From positions 372,001 through 436,000 of the forward strand of contig NZ_MQSU01000002.1 of NCBI RefSeq assembly GCF_001907245.1: DNA of 64,000 nt. The letters are read 5' to 3'. The notes below the pieces were generated by a model, which was given only the letters and a program-made list of their open reading frames with translations, was not told where the DNA came from and did no database searches. Position numbers and translations under genes: made by a program. The first letter of the stretch is position 1, and each line of letters starts with the position of its first letter. Shown here piece by piece: positions 36,260 through 45,076 of the stretch. This DNA comes from Boudabousia liubingyangii (lineage in GTDB: Bacteria; Actinomycetota; Actinomycetes; Actinomycetales; Actinomycetaceae).

Positions 36260-37825
36260 TTACCTACGTCGCTTCTCACGGACACGGACAGAAAGCTGAA
36301 TCGGCGTCCCCACAAAACCGAACTCTTCACGAAGACGACGCTCAATAAAACGGCGGTATGCCGGGTCTAGGAAGCCAGTCGTGAATAGCACGATCCGAGG
36401 CGGTTTCGTACCCACCTGGGTGGCAAATAGAATACGCGGCTGCTTGCCACCTCGGACCGGGTGCGGATGAGCAGCAACTAGTTCCCCTAGGAAGCCGTTA
36501 AGACGTCCGGTAGAAATACGAGTACTCCAGCCCTCCAGAGCTGCTTCAAGTGCACGCTGAATACGGTTGGTGTGCCAACCGGTACGAGCCGTGACGTTAA
36601 TACGGGGAGCCCACTGAAGCTGCACCAAGCCCCGCTCTTGCTCGCGCTTAAGCTGGGACTGACGATCCTCATCCACCAGATCCCACTTGTTGTTGACGAT
36701 TACCAGTGCGCGCCCAGCCTCAATAGTCTGCTGCAAGATACGCATATCCTGGTCAGATAGCTCTTCGGAAGCATCCAGTAGCACCATGGCCACTTCTGCT
36801 TTTTCAAGGGCTGACTGGGTACGAATCGAAGCGTAGTAGTCAGCGCCCACCGATTTATACATGCGCCTGCGGATACCGGCAGTGTCCACGAACCACCACG
36901 GCTTTCCATCAAGGTAGACCAGTTCATCGACTGGGTCGCGGGTGGTGCCGGCCAGTTCGTTAACTACCACCCGCTGGTCGCCTGCGATGGCATTGAGAAG
37001 CGAGGATTTACCCACGTTCGGACGGCCCAGCAGGGCCACCCGGTGAATCCCGTCTCGCGGAAGTTCCGGCGCCACCGAGGAGGTCTCCGGTAGGACGCGC
37101 ATAACCTCATCAAGTAGGTCACCCGCTCCCCTACCATGAAGGGCTGAAATCGGGTGCGGTTCGCCTAGTCCTAGGGACCAGAGGTAGGCAGCCTCGGCTT
37201 CTAGCTGGTCTGAATCGACCTTATTGGCAGCTAGAATGACGGGCTTACCGGATTGGCGTAATAGTTGGACGACTCGTTCGTCAGTAGAGGTCGCACCAAC
37301 GGTAGCGTCAACTACGAACAGGACCGCGTCGGCCGCATCAATGGCGGCTTCTGCCTGTTCAGCGACTGAACGATCAATGCCTTTAACGTCAACTTCCCAG
37401 CCGCCGGTGTCAACTAGAGTGAACTGACGGCCAGCCCAGTTAGCTAGGTAGGACACGCGGTCTCGGGTGACCCCGGGCTGGTCCTGGACGACGGCTTCAC
37501 GCCGGCCGAGGATGCGGTTCACTAGGGTTGATTTGCCTACGTTTGGTCGACCAATTACTGCTAGCACGGGCAGCCCGAAGGTACTTTCGGGCTCGTCACT
37601 GTAGTCTTCACCGTTTAGGACGGCAAGGTCGGCCTCGTCTAGATCGAAGTCTTTTAGCCCAGCTAGTAGGGCCTGGGCTTTTTGTTCTTCTTCTGCGGTT
37701 GCCGCGAGGGTGATTTCATTTGCGGTCCGAGGCAGGTAGTCCCCGTCCTGGTTGGGGGTAAGCTCATAGGTCTCGGCGGTTTGTTCCGCGAGCTCTTCGC
37801 TTTCGAATTCTGGTTCCTTAACCAT
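36260..37825 (-). CDS. der: Ribosome biogenesis GTPase Der (EngA)
   Basis: Essential double GTPase for 50S assembly, 521 residues. An acidic N-terminal extension of about 85 residues precedes the first G domain ([30 protein letters not shown]). The second has [23 protein letters not shown] and NNKWDLVD, followed by the KH-like domain ([16 protein letters not shown]) and a basic tail REKRRR. In several Actinobacteria cmk and der are fused or overlapping; here they are separate, 39 bases apart, in the same direction. Confidence 0.97.
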   Translation of the reverse strand: MVKEPEFESEELAEQTAETYELTPNQDGDYLPRTANEITLAATAEEEQKAQALLAGLKDFDLDEADLAVLNGEDYSDEPESTFGLPVLAVIGRPNVGKSTLVNRILGRREAVVQDQPGVTRDRVSYLANWAGRQFTLVDTGGWEVDVKGIDRSVAEQAEAAIDAADAVLFVVDATVGATSTDERVVQLLRQSGKPVILAANKVDSDQLEAEAAYLWSLGLGEPHPISALHGRGAGDLLDEVMRVLPETSSVAPELPRDGIHRVALLGRPNVGKSSLLNAIAGDQRVVVNELAGTTRDPVDELVYLDGKPWWFVDTAGIRRRMYKSVGADYYASIRTQSALEKAEVAMVLLDASEELSDQDMRILQQTIEAGRALVIVNNKWDLVDEDRQSQLKREQERGLVQLQWAPRINVTARTGWHTNRIQRALEAALEGWSTRISTGRLNGFLGELVAAHPHPVRGGKQPRILFATQVGTKPPRIVLFTTGFLDPAYRRFIERRLREEFGFVGTPIQLSVRVREKRRR

Positions 37826-37864
37826 GTTATTTCCGTTCCTTCAGGGACTTACCTGTTTATTTCT

Positions 37865-38575
37865 TTAGTCTTTTTCGGCCAGTTCAAGTACTTTAGTGAT
37901 GGCCTCAGTGATAGTCAGATCTGAGTTATCAATTAGCGCTACTCCCGGTGCGGGAGTTTCGAAGTTTACCACGGTAGCGTCTTGCTGATCCCTTCTCAAT
38001 ACCGTATCACGAAGTTTAGCATCATCCGCCTGTTGCCCTAGTTGGGCTCCGCGTCGGGCAATTCGGACTTCGGGCCGGGCGGTAATAATTGCCCGAACCG
38101 GGGCATCAGGGGCAACCACGGTTGTGAGGTCGCGTCCCTCGGCCACGATGAGGTGGCCTGCGGCAACGGCGTTCTGCAAGATTTCTTGCTGTGCCTTGAC
38201 CAGGATCTTACGGATTTCAAGATTGGTCGCGACCTTAGAAACTAGGGCCGAAACCTCTGTGCTGTGTAGTCCTTCATGGACGTCTTTGCCGTCGACAATG
38301 ACCTCGTCACTTAGCGGATTCGTGCTAGGGCTGAACTGCATCTTTGCGACTGCCTCGGTGCTGGCCTTCTGGTCATCTAGGTCAACGCCAAGTTCCAGCA
38401 GTCGGACCGTAGCGGCACGGTACATGCTGCCGGTATTCAGATAGTTCGCCCCAAGGGCTAGGGCGGTCTCTCTAGCTACGGTTGATTTTCCAGAGCCCGC
38501 CGGCCCGTCTAGGACGATTCGGCCGTCTTCAGCTAGGTTGGTTTTTACGCGGGCGATTAATTCTTCAGAGATCAT
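37865..38575 (-). CDS. cmk: Cytidylate kinase
   Basis: Phosphorylates CMP and dCMP. It has 236 residues from the chosen ATG; a TTG three codons earlier is also in frame. P-loop LDGPAGSGKSTVARE, the CMP-binding NTGSMYRAATVRL, and the lid region with AEGRDLTTVVAPDAPV and RRGAQLGQQADDAKLRDTVL. The usual conserved EGRDIGTVVFPDA reads EGRDLTTVVAPDA. It is part of the rluB-tyrA-cmk-der series, 18 bases after tyrA. Confidence 0.94.
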   Translation of the reverse strand: MISEELIARVKTNLAEDGRIVLDGPAGSGKSTVARETALALGANYLNTGSMYRAATVRLLELGVDLDDQKASTEAVAKMQFSPSTNPLSDEVIVDGKDVHEGLHSTEVSALVSKVATNLEIRKILVKAQQEILQNAVAAGHLIVAEGRDLTTVVAPDAPVRAIITARPEVRIARRGAQLGQQADDAKLRDTVLRRDQQDATVVNFETPAPGVALIDNSDLTITEAITKVLELAEKD

Positions 38576-38593
38576 TCTTTTCAATCTTCTTCT

Positions 38594-39730
38594 TTAGGCG
38601 GCTACTAGTCGCCACTCGGCGGCTTCTAGGTAATCCATTAGGTACTGCGCCTTAGTTTTTGCAACGACCAGCCAAGCTAAGCCAAGGGCTTGTCCGGGAG
38701 CGTGTTCAATTCTTAAATCTTCAATATTTACTTGGGCAGTCTCCACAGCCTGCAGCAGACGGGACAGTTCGCCCGGACGGTCGGTTAGGGCTACCCCAAT
38801 CTCGACAGTGCTCTGCGGAGCCCCACCGTGCTTTCCGGGAATCCTTGCTACGCCTTCATTACCTTCATGGAGCACCTTAGCGATGGCGCCCCCAGCACCG
38901 ATAGTGACCGTAGCCTGGGTCGAACTTAGGGATTCCGATTCACTGAGCTCTCCTAGAGCTCCGATCAGGTAGTCCAAGTCCCCTCTGATCTCCTTCATGA
39001 AGGGCAGAATCTGTGGGGCGTTGGCCATGGTAATGGCGGTCCACATTCTAGGTTCCGAGGCCGCAATACGGGTGGTATCGCGTAGTCCCCCGCCAGCTAG
39101 TTCTAGGTCTAGGTCACCGGCTTCTGCCAGGCGGGCGGCTAGTAGCGATGAAACCAACTGCGGGACATGGGAGACCAAGGCTACGGCGCGGTCATGCTCA
39201 GCTGCGCCCATTGATACTAAGTAGCATCCTAGGTCCGAAGCTAGGGTTCGAACGCTTAAGATCGCTTCCGCGGTCGAGCGGTCCGTGGGCACAACCACCC
39301 AAGTACGCCCGGTAAATAGGGTGACATCAGCACTTAGGGTGCCAGAACGTTCACGACCCGCCATGGGATGCGAGCCCACGTAGCGGGCAATTTGCTGTTC
39401 GGTGGCACCGTTTTTCACGACCTCGGCAACGCTTGATTTCACGCTGGCAACATCAGTGACAATAGCCTCGGGGAATTCTTCAAGGGCCGTTAGGACAACT
39501 TGGCCAGCAATATCGGGCGGGGTTGCCACGATTACCAGGCTGGGCGCGAAAGCGGCTTCTTGGGGACGAGGTTGCCCCGCACCTAGGTCGCGTGCCAGCA
39601 GTAAGGAGGTGGGAGAAATATCGTCTAGGTAAACTTCAATACCACCCGAACGCAGCGCCAGTCCTAGGGAAGCGCCCAGTAGTCCGGTACCAATAATCAG
39701 TACCGGTCCCTTGGTGCCCAGGGTGCTCAT
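38594..39730 (-). CDS. tyrA: Prephenate dehydrogenase with C-terminal ACT domain
   Basis: Oxidative decarboxylation of prephenate in tyrosine synthesis. It has 378 residues: an NAD(P) Rossmann fold (IIGTGLLGASLGLALRSGG), the catalytic region VGSHPMAGRERSG with the active-site histidine, the helical dimer domain (SHVPQLVSSLLAARLAE), and an ACT domain from about residue 305 (IGVALTDRPGELSRLLQAVE), probably for tyrosine feedback. It lies between rluB and cmk, overlapping rluB by 4 bases. It links to the aroKB genes at the other end of the window only by pathway. Confidence 0.94.
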   Translation of the reverse strand: MSTLGTKGPVLIIGTGLLGASLGLALRSGGIEVYLDDISPTSLLLARDLGAGQPRPQEAAFAPSLVIVATPPDIAGQVVLTALEEFPEAIVTDVASVKSSVAEVVKNGATEQQIARYVGSHPMAGRERSGTLSADVTLFTGRTWVVVPTDRSTAEAILSVRTLASDLGCYLVSMGAAEHDRAVALVSHVPQLVSSLLAARLAEAGDLDLELAGGGLRDTTRIAASEPRMWTAITMANAPQILPFMKEIRGDLDYLIGALGELSESESLSSTQATVTIGAGGAIAKVLHEGNEGVARIPGKHGGAPQSTVEIGVALTDRPGELSRLLQAVETAQVNIEDLRIEHAPGQALGLAWLVVAKTKAQYLMDYLEAAEWRLVAA

Positions 39731-40476
39731 AGTTCTACCATCCGCATAAGTGCAGCTAGCGGTTCACCGTCCAGTCGTTTAATGGTGCCCGGACGCATGT
39801 GACCTAGTTGCAAGGTCCCGAATCGTGTACGAACTAGCGCTTTAACGGGGTGTCCGACGGCTTCCATCAAGCGTCGCACCACGCGATTTTTCCCAGAGTG
39901 CAGTTGGATTTCAACTAGCGATTCGTCACCGTGGATTCCCTTGACGGTAAAGCCATCGACAGAGACAATTCCGTCTTCTAGCTCTACCCCACTTTGCAGC
40001 TGGCGACCCAACCCTCTGGCGACCTGTCCAGCGACGGTAGCCACATAGGTTTTGGGAACTTCCCAGCTGGGGTGGGTTAGGCGATTGGCTAGTTCGCCAT
40101 CATTAGTGAGTAGTAGCAGACCCTCGGTATCGGTATCGAGTCGTCCCACATGGAACAGGCGAGTATCCCAGTCGGCGGTGAAGTCTGCCAAGCAGGGACG
40201 TCCTTCTGGGTCGCTCATGGTAGAGACCACGCCGCGGGGTTTATTTAGCACTAGGGTCAGGTGTGAATCATCTAGGAATACTCGTTTTCCGCGGACGTGA
40301 ATAATCGCGGTCTGGGGATCAACTCGGGTTCCTAGTTCGGTCACGCGGCGTCCGTTCACCTGGACTTTTCCGCGGGCAATCAGGTCTTCACAGGCGCGCC
40401 TTGATCCTACTCCGGCTTGGGCTAGGACTTTTTGTAGGCGAATCCCCTCGGGAACGTGGGGGTCATAGTTGCTCAT
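39727..40476 (-). CDS. rluB: rRNA pseudouridine synthase, RsuA/RluB family
   Basis: Converts a uridine of 23S rRNA to pseudouridine. It has 249 residues. The N-terminal S4 domain (IRLQKVLAQAGVGSRRACED) precedes the catalytic domain, with Asp in the motif GRLDTDTEGLLLLTNDG, then LTHPSWEVPKTYVA and GKNRVVRRLMEAVGHPV. The order parA-scpA-scpB-rluB-cmk-der is conserved in Actinobacteria, which favours RluB over RsuA. ATGA overlaps join it to scpB before it and tyrA after it. Confidence 0.94.
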   Translation of the reverse strand: MSNYDPHVPEGIRLQKVLAQAGVGSRRACEDLIARGKVQVNGRRVTELGTRVDPQTAIIHVRGKRVFLDDSHLTLVLNKPRGVVSTMSDPEGRPCLADFTADWDTRLFHVGRLDTDTEGLLLLTNDGELANRLTHPSWEVPKTYVATVAGQVARGLGRQLQSGVELEDGIVSVDGFTVKGIHGDESLVEIQLHSGKNRVVRRLMEAVGHPVKALVRTRFGTLQLGHMRPGTIKRLDGEPLAALMRMVEL

Positions 40477-41075
40477 CGCTTTAGGTCCTCGATTTCTGAT
40501 AGCACTTCGGGTAGGGTTTCGACGGTTGGATAGTGTGGAGCTAATGGTGGTAGCTCCCCTAGGTCCTTGAGGCCAAAGGATTCAAGGAATAGGTCTGTTG
40601 TGCAATAGTTTATGGCACCGTTTTCCCCTTCGCCTGATTCCACGAGCATTCCGCGCAGGATTAGGTTACGGACCACAGAATCAGTATTGACCCCGCGGAT
40701 TTCACTAATCTGCGCTCGGGTAATCGGCTGACGGTAGGCAACCACCGCCAAGGTCTCAAGGGCAGCGGCACTAAGGCGCGCATTTCTGGTCCCGCTAAGG
40801 AAGATCCGCGCCACCTCGTACCATTTCGAACGGGCATAGATACGCCATTTACCATTTACGCTCCGTAGTTCGAAACCGCGGGGTCGCTGAGATTCACTAC
40901 CTTCGTATTCTTTTCTGAGTTCTTCAAAGGCCTCCGTGATGACTTCGGGTTCAATCCCGGTTACCTGTGAAAGATCGTGCGGATCTACCGGTTCGGTGGC
41001 GACCATCAAAATGGCCTCAAGGAGCTCAAGCAGATCGGCAGGAAGGATCTGAGGTTGGTCTTGCAGCTGGGGCAT
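40473..41075 (-). CDS. scpB: Segregation and condensation protein B
   Basis: Winged-helix partner of ScpA in the SMC condensin complex. It has 200 residues: LLELLEAILMVATEPVDPHD (first winged helix), then LAVVAYRQPITRAQISEIRG and VNTDSVVRNLILRGM, the ScpB signature, in the second. It lies 1 base after scpA and overlaps rluB by 4 bases. It acts on the nucleoid with Smc, whose gene is not in the window. Confidence 0.95.
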   Translation of the reverse strand: MPQLQDQPQILPADLLELLEAILMVATEPVDPHDLSQVTGIEPEVITEAFEELRKEYEGSESQRPRGFELRSVNGKWRIYARSKWYEVARIFLSGTRNARLSAAALETLAVVAYRQPITRAQISEIRGVNTDSVVRNLILRGMLVESGEGENGAINYCTTDLFLESFGLKDLGELPPLAPHYPTVETLPEVLSEIEDLKR

Positions 41076-41076
41076 C

Positions 41077-41868
41077 CTAGTTCAGCTCCATTTCTTGATC
41101 ATCAATAATCGGCATGGGTTTTCCAGTCAGTTCCAGGTAAATACTTTCCCCAGCACCGGCTTGTTGCACATCTAGGACCCCATCGCGATACATGGTTAAG
41201 ACCGCCAGAAAGCTAGCAATTACGGTTTGCACGTTACTGTCTTTGCCAATGAAATCCTCGAAGGTGCACGGCCCAGCCAGTAACCTTCGATGTAGTTGCC
41301 GCACCTGGGTGGCTACTGCGACTAGGGGCTGGTGAACGTGGTCGATAGAGACGGTTTCGGGTTCGCGATCCCTCAGGTCTAGATAGGCTTCTAGCAGGCG
41401 TTCTTTAGGGAGCCTAAGTCGCAGTGGCGCCAGTCCCCTAGTGAGCTCCTCAGGAGGCATTACTTCCCGAGGTAGCACGGTTCGGTATTCTTCGTAGCGC
41501 TCAGCTAGGTATTGGGACAGTTGCTTGTAAGCGCGGTAGCGTAGCAGCCGAGCAAACAGCAGGTCAGCGGCTTCTAGGCTAGCGAGCGTTTCCGGGTCTT
41601 CAACTACCTCGTTAGGTAGAAGCCGGGCGGCTTTGAGGTCAAGTAGTGAGGCTGCCACCACCAGGAATTCCGAGGCGAGGTTATAGTCCGAGATCTTTTT
41701 TAGGTAGGTTAAGAACTCGTCAGTGACCTGTGAAAGCGCCAGCTGGGTTACGTCCAGCTGTCTTCTGGCGATAAGTGAGAGCAGTAGGTCAAAAGGTCCA
41801 GTGAAGTTTTCCAGATGGACCTCAAAGCCTGTTTCTTCGGCTGGTTCAGATGCCTTTACTGCGCTCAC
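41077..41868 (-). CDS. scpA: Segregation and condensation protein A (kleisin)
   Basis: Kleisin subunit that bridges the SMC heads. It has 263 residues: VHLENFTGPFDLLLSLIARR (N-terminal Smc-neck-binding region), DVTQLALSQVTDEFL and YNLASEFLVVAASLLDLKAA. A C-terminal winged helix contains TVIASFLAVLTMYRDGVLDVQQ. Its start overlaps the parA stop by 4 bases. It forms an operon with parA, scpB, rluB, tyrA and cmk. Confidence 0.96.
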   Translation of the reverse strand: MSAVKASEPAEETGFEVHLENFTGPFDLLLSLIARRQLDVTQLALSQVTDEFLTYLKKISDYNLASEFLVVAASLLDLKAARLLPNEVVEDPETLASLEAADLLFARLLRYRAYKQLSQYLAERYEEYRTVLPREVMPPEELTRGLAPLRLRLPKERLLEAYLDLRDREPETVSIDHVHQPLVAVATQVRQLHRRLLAGPCTFEDFIGKDSNVQTVIASFLAVLTMYRDGVLDVQQAGAGESIYLELTGKPMPIIDDQEMELN

Positions 41869-42713
41869 GCCACGCAGCCGCGGTGAATCATTTCCCGGGC
41901 TAGCTGACGATAGGCCTCGGCACCCGCATGGTTCGGGGCATAGGTGGTAATCGGTTCAGTAGCAACTGACGCGTCAGGGAATTTAACCGTCCGGCGGATC
42001 TTAGTTTCGAAGACCGTATCCCCGAAGGCTTCTTCTAGTCGTTCTAGTACTTCCCGGGTGTGCAGGGTACGGGTATCCACCATGGTCGGTAGGATGCCGT
42101 CGATCTTCAACTTGGGGTTGAGGCGGTCCTTCACCTTATCGATAGTTTCGACTAGTAGGGCCACACCACGCAGGGCGAAGAATTCAGCTTCTAGTGGGAT
42201 GACGACACCGTGGGCCGCGGTCAAAGCGTTTACGGTCAGCAATCCTAGGGAGGGCTGGCAGTCGATGATAATGAGGTCGTACTCCCCCATCACCGGTTCT
42301 AAGACACGCAGTAGGGCCTGTTCGCGGGCCACCTCGTTAACTAGTTGTACTTCTGCGGCTGACAGGTCAATATTGGCCGGCAGCACGTCTAGTCCTTCGA
42401 CTGACGTGTGGGCAATGACTTCGCGGACATCTAGGCGAGGCTGCATGAGCAGGTTATAGATGGTGGTGTCCATTTCGTGGGCATTGACGCCTAGGCCGAC
42501 AGAGGCTGCTCCCTGGGGGTCAAAGTCGACGATTAAAACGCGTCGTCCGTACTCTGCCAGTGCCGCCGAAAGGTTAATGGTGGAGGTGGTTTTACCGACT
42601 CCGCCCTTTTGGTTACACATGGCAATGACCCGGGCGGGCCCGTGGCTTTCCAATTCTGGAGGTTCGGGGAACTGAGAGTCCTGGCCGATTGGAATTAGGC
42701 TTCCCTGCTTCAC
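41865..42713 (-). CDS. parA: ParA-family ATPase of the scpAB operon
   Basis: A 282-residue Walker-type ATPase of the ParA/Soj group. It has a deviant Walker A KGGVGKTTSTINLSAALAE, the DFDPQGAASVGLG motif and Walker B IIIDCQPSLG. It matches the extra ParA (Rv1708) that heads the scpA operon in Actinobacteria, distinct from the parAB genes near the origin. No parB follows. A role in chromosome organisation with Smc-ScpAB is likely but inferred from context. Confidence 0.9.
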   Translation of the reverse strand: MKQGSLIPIGQDSQFPEPPELESHGPARVIAMCNQKGGVGKTTSTINLSAALAEYGRRVLIVDFDPQGAASVGLGVNAHEMDTTIYNLLMQPRLDVREVIAHTSVEGLDVLPANIDLSAAEVQLVNEVAREQALLRVLEPVMGEYDLIIIDCQPSLGLLTVNALTAAHGVVIPLEAEFFALRGVALLVETIDKVKDRLNPKLKIDGILPTMVDTRTLHTREVLERLEEAFGDTVFETKIRRTVKFPDASVATEPITTYAPNHAGAEAYRQLAREMIHRGCVA

Positions 42714-42779
42714 GTTTTATTTACCTTTGTCCTAGGGGCTGCTTGTGCTTATTGTAGCGCGCAGCACAGTTAGTGTCAT

Positions 42780-44126
42780 TTAGTTTGGACGCGAAATTCG
42801 TACTCGAAGATCGGCTGCCTCAGGCTGCCAAGTGCTTAGATCCGCTTCAGTCTGCTCACCAGAGCGAATGTCCTTGACCTGGTCAGCCTCTCCCTCTTCG
42901 GTGGCGGGGAACCAGACGTAAGGAATGCCTTGGCGGTCAGCAAAACGAATCTGCTTGCCAAACTTCGCTGCCTTCGGGGCGACATCCGTGGGGATACCGC
43001 GTTCACGAAGGGCATCTGCGATTCGGTTAGATTCGCTGCGAGTGGCTTCATCATTAACGGCCACTAGTACGGCTGTCGGAGTGGGGCGCGAGGCGGTAAG
43101 TAGGTCTTCCCCGAGCATACGAGCTAGCAGTCGGGAAACCCCAATAGATAGGCCCACGCCCGGATAGGTCTTATTACCGACCGTGATCAGGTTATCGTAG
43201 CGGCCACCAGAGCAGATTGATCCTAGGTCTTCATGACCAGCGATGAAGGATTCGTAGACTGAGCCGGTGTAGTAGTCCAGACCGCGAGCGATCTTCAAGT
43301 CGGCGATAACCACGCCGGGAGCACGTTTTTCGGCTTCCTCAAGTAGAGCGAGTAGCTCGTTCTTGCCTTCTTCGAATAGGTCGTTTTCGACGCCAAACTC
43401 AGCTAGGGCTGCTGATACTGTCTGGGCGTCACCACTGATCTGGGCCATCTTCAAGATCGTGGCGGCACCGGACTCCGAGATCCCGTTCTTGATTAGTTCT
43501 TCAGAGACTTGGTCGGCCCCGATCTTGTCCAGCTTGTCAAGGATCCGGAGGGCTTCTTCCACATCTTCGACCCCGTTTGCCTGGCAGATGCCTTGGACTA
43601 GTTTGCGGTTATTAACGTGGATCTTGAAGGCCGGGATCCCCAGTGCGCTGAGTGCGCGTGCCATCACTAGCGGGAGTTCAACTTCGTGGTGGAAGGCTAG
43701 TTCGCCCTGTCCGACCACGTCAATATCCGCCTGGATGAATTCACGGTAGCGTCCGTCCTGAGGACGTTCGCCACGCCAGACTTTTTGAATCTGGTAGCGC
43801 TTGAAGGGGAAGGCGAGCTTTCCAGCGTTCTCACTGATGTAGCGGGCAAAGGGCACGGTCAGGTCAAAGTGCAATCCAAGTCGCTTGGGATCCAAACTGG
43901 CTTCTTCGGCGGCCTCGCCCTGAAGACGTGAAAGCAGATAAATCTCTTTGCTAGTTTCTCCCTTACGTAGTAGCTGAGAGAGCGGCTCTACCGCGCGGGT
44001 TTCGATCGGCGAAAAACCGTTTAGTTCAAAAACTTCGCGCAACTGGTCTAGGACTAGCTGTTCTACGAGGCGCTCCTGCGGGAGCCATTCGGGGAATCCG
44101 GAAATGGAGGCAATTGGACGAGGCAT
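42780..44126 (-). CDS. hisS: Histidyl-tRNA synthetase
   Basis: Class II synthetase of 448 residues. Motif 2 reads FKRYQIQKVWRGERPQDGRY, followed by EFIQADIDVVG; the histidine-specific motif ARGLDYYTGSVYE and motif 3 region GGRYDNLI with GVGLSIGVSRL are present. The C-terminal anticodon-binding domain spans about 345-440. No T-box was recognised upstream. The neighbourhood hisS, MBL hydrolase, relA, apt is conserved in Actinobacteria. Confidence 0.96.
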   Translation of the reverse strand: MPRPIASISGFPEWLPQERLVEQLVLDQLREVFELNGFSPIETRAVEPLSQLLRKGETSKEIYLLSRLQGEAAEEASLDPKRLGLHFDLTVPFARYISENAGKLAFPFKRYQIQKVWRGERPQDGRYREFIQADIDVVGQGELAFHHEVELPLVMARALSALGIPAFKIHVNNRKLVQGICQANGVEDVEEALRILDKLDKIGADQVSEELIKNGISESGAATILKMAQISGDAQTVSAALAEFGVENDLFEEGKNELLALLEEAEKRAPGVVIADLKIARGLDYYTGSVYESFIAGHEDLGSICSGGRYDNLITVGNKTYPGVGLSIGVSRLLARMLGEDLLTASRPTPTAVLVAVNDEATRSESNRIADALRERGIPTDVAPKAAKFGKQIRFADRQGIPYVWFPATEEGEADQVKDIRSGEQTEADLSTWQPEAADLRVRISRPN

Positions 44127-44131
44127 GTGTC

Positions 44132-44866
44132 TTAACCGATCTTTCGTGCTTGGCGGAGGTAAGAGTTTGTTTCTATTTCACGTTCTAAGGTAGTCAAAGG
44201 TCCGTGACCTGGCAGTAGTACGCTGCGGGGATCGATCACATTAGCGAAGGTTCGTAGTGAGTGTCGCATTTCTTTGACATCACCGCCGGGTAGATCCTGG
44301 CGCCCTACGGAACCGGCAAAGATCAAATCACCAGTAAAGACTAGCTGATCCTCGCTCTTGAGGGGGCGCGCGAATGTCGGGTCTCCCTGGGCAAACTCAA
44401 GATTTTCCGAGGGCGCTCCGGCTAGGAGCAAGATGATCGACCCCTCGGAGTGACCTGGCGTGGGCAAACCACGGAAACTAATTCCGGGAGCTGGTGTAGT
44501 CGCACTCGTAAAGGTTTCAGGCTCATAAATTCGGACTTCTTTAGGTGGATTCCAAGGTAGGTAGGGGGCAATCGCACTCTGCATGGGAAGTACTGACCCT
44601 GCGGTGGTTTTAATTGGATCCTCTAGTCGGTAGGCGTCCGGTTCAGAGATATAGAGAGGAATTTCTAGGTTGCCGGCATCCCAAATATGGTCAGCGTGCC
44701 CGTGAGTAGCTAGTGACGCTACTAGCTCAACACCGTTGGCTTGGGCAGTTGCTTTAATCTTTTCCGCAGTTCCGGCACCGGGATCAATAACCACGCCTTT
44801 TCCCTCATGGGAAATAAGGTAGGCATTGGCAGCAAAAAGCGGTGCTGTAATTCTCTCAATTCGCAT
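44132..44866 (-). CDS. Metallo-beta-lactamase-fold hydrolase (glyoxalase II-like)
   Basis: A 244-residue metal hydrolase. The metal motif THGHADH lies at residues 54-60, a further ligand at LPTPGHSEG, and FTGDLIFAGSVGRQDLPGG is the third metal-binding segment. A final histidine is in LLPGHGPLTTLEREI. The layout resembles glyoxalase II and the Rv2581c protein found beside hisS in mycobacteria. The substrate is unknown; hydroxyacylglutathione is unlikely because Actinobacteria lack glutathione in general. It is 5 bases ahead of hisS on the same strand. Confidence 0.9.
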   Translation of the reverse strand: MRIERITAPLFAANAYLISHEGKGVVIDPGAGTAEKIKATAQANGVELVASLATHGHADHIWDAGNLEIPLYISEPDAYRLEDPIKTTAGSVLPMQSAIAPYLPWNPPKEVRIYEPETFTSATTPAPGISFRGLPTPGHSEGSIILLLAGAPSENLEFAQGDPTFARPLKSEDQLVFTGDLIFAGSVGRQDLPGGDVKEMRHSLRTFANVIDPRSVLLPGHGPLTTLEREIETNSYLRQARKIG

Positions 44867-44950
44867 ATCGTCTATTTTACCTGTTGTGTGATTAGTTCGT
44901 GAAATTCACCGATAGTGGCAAATAAGCCGCATTTTTCGGCTTCCTGTGGC

Positions 44951-44968
44951 CTTTTGGAGCCCCAAAAG
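44951..44968. repeat. Inverted repeat in the spacer before the DUF349 gene
   Basis: CTTTTGG and CCAAAAG are perfect 7-base arms around AGCC in the 210-base divergent spacer between the MBL hydrolase and the DUF349 gene. No U-run follows, so an operator is as likely as a hairpin. Confidence 0.35.
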
Positions 44969-45076
44969 ATAAGCTGTTACAAGGAACACAGCAAAGGTGC
45001 TTTTGGGTAACCAGCTGTTTTCTAGCCAGTGAACGGTTGTGGCATTGCCTTAACCCCGTCTTGATAAAGGATTATC

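Noticed and set aside
44924-44942. AAGCCG/CGGCTT hairpin as a terminator
   Set aside because: Short stem without a U-run on either strand and upstream of both flanking genes, not downstream.
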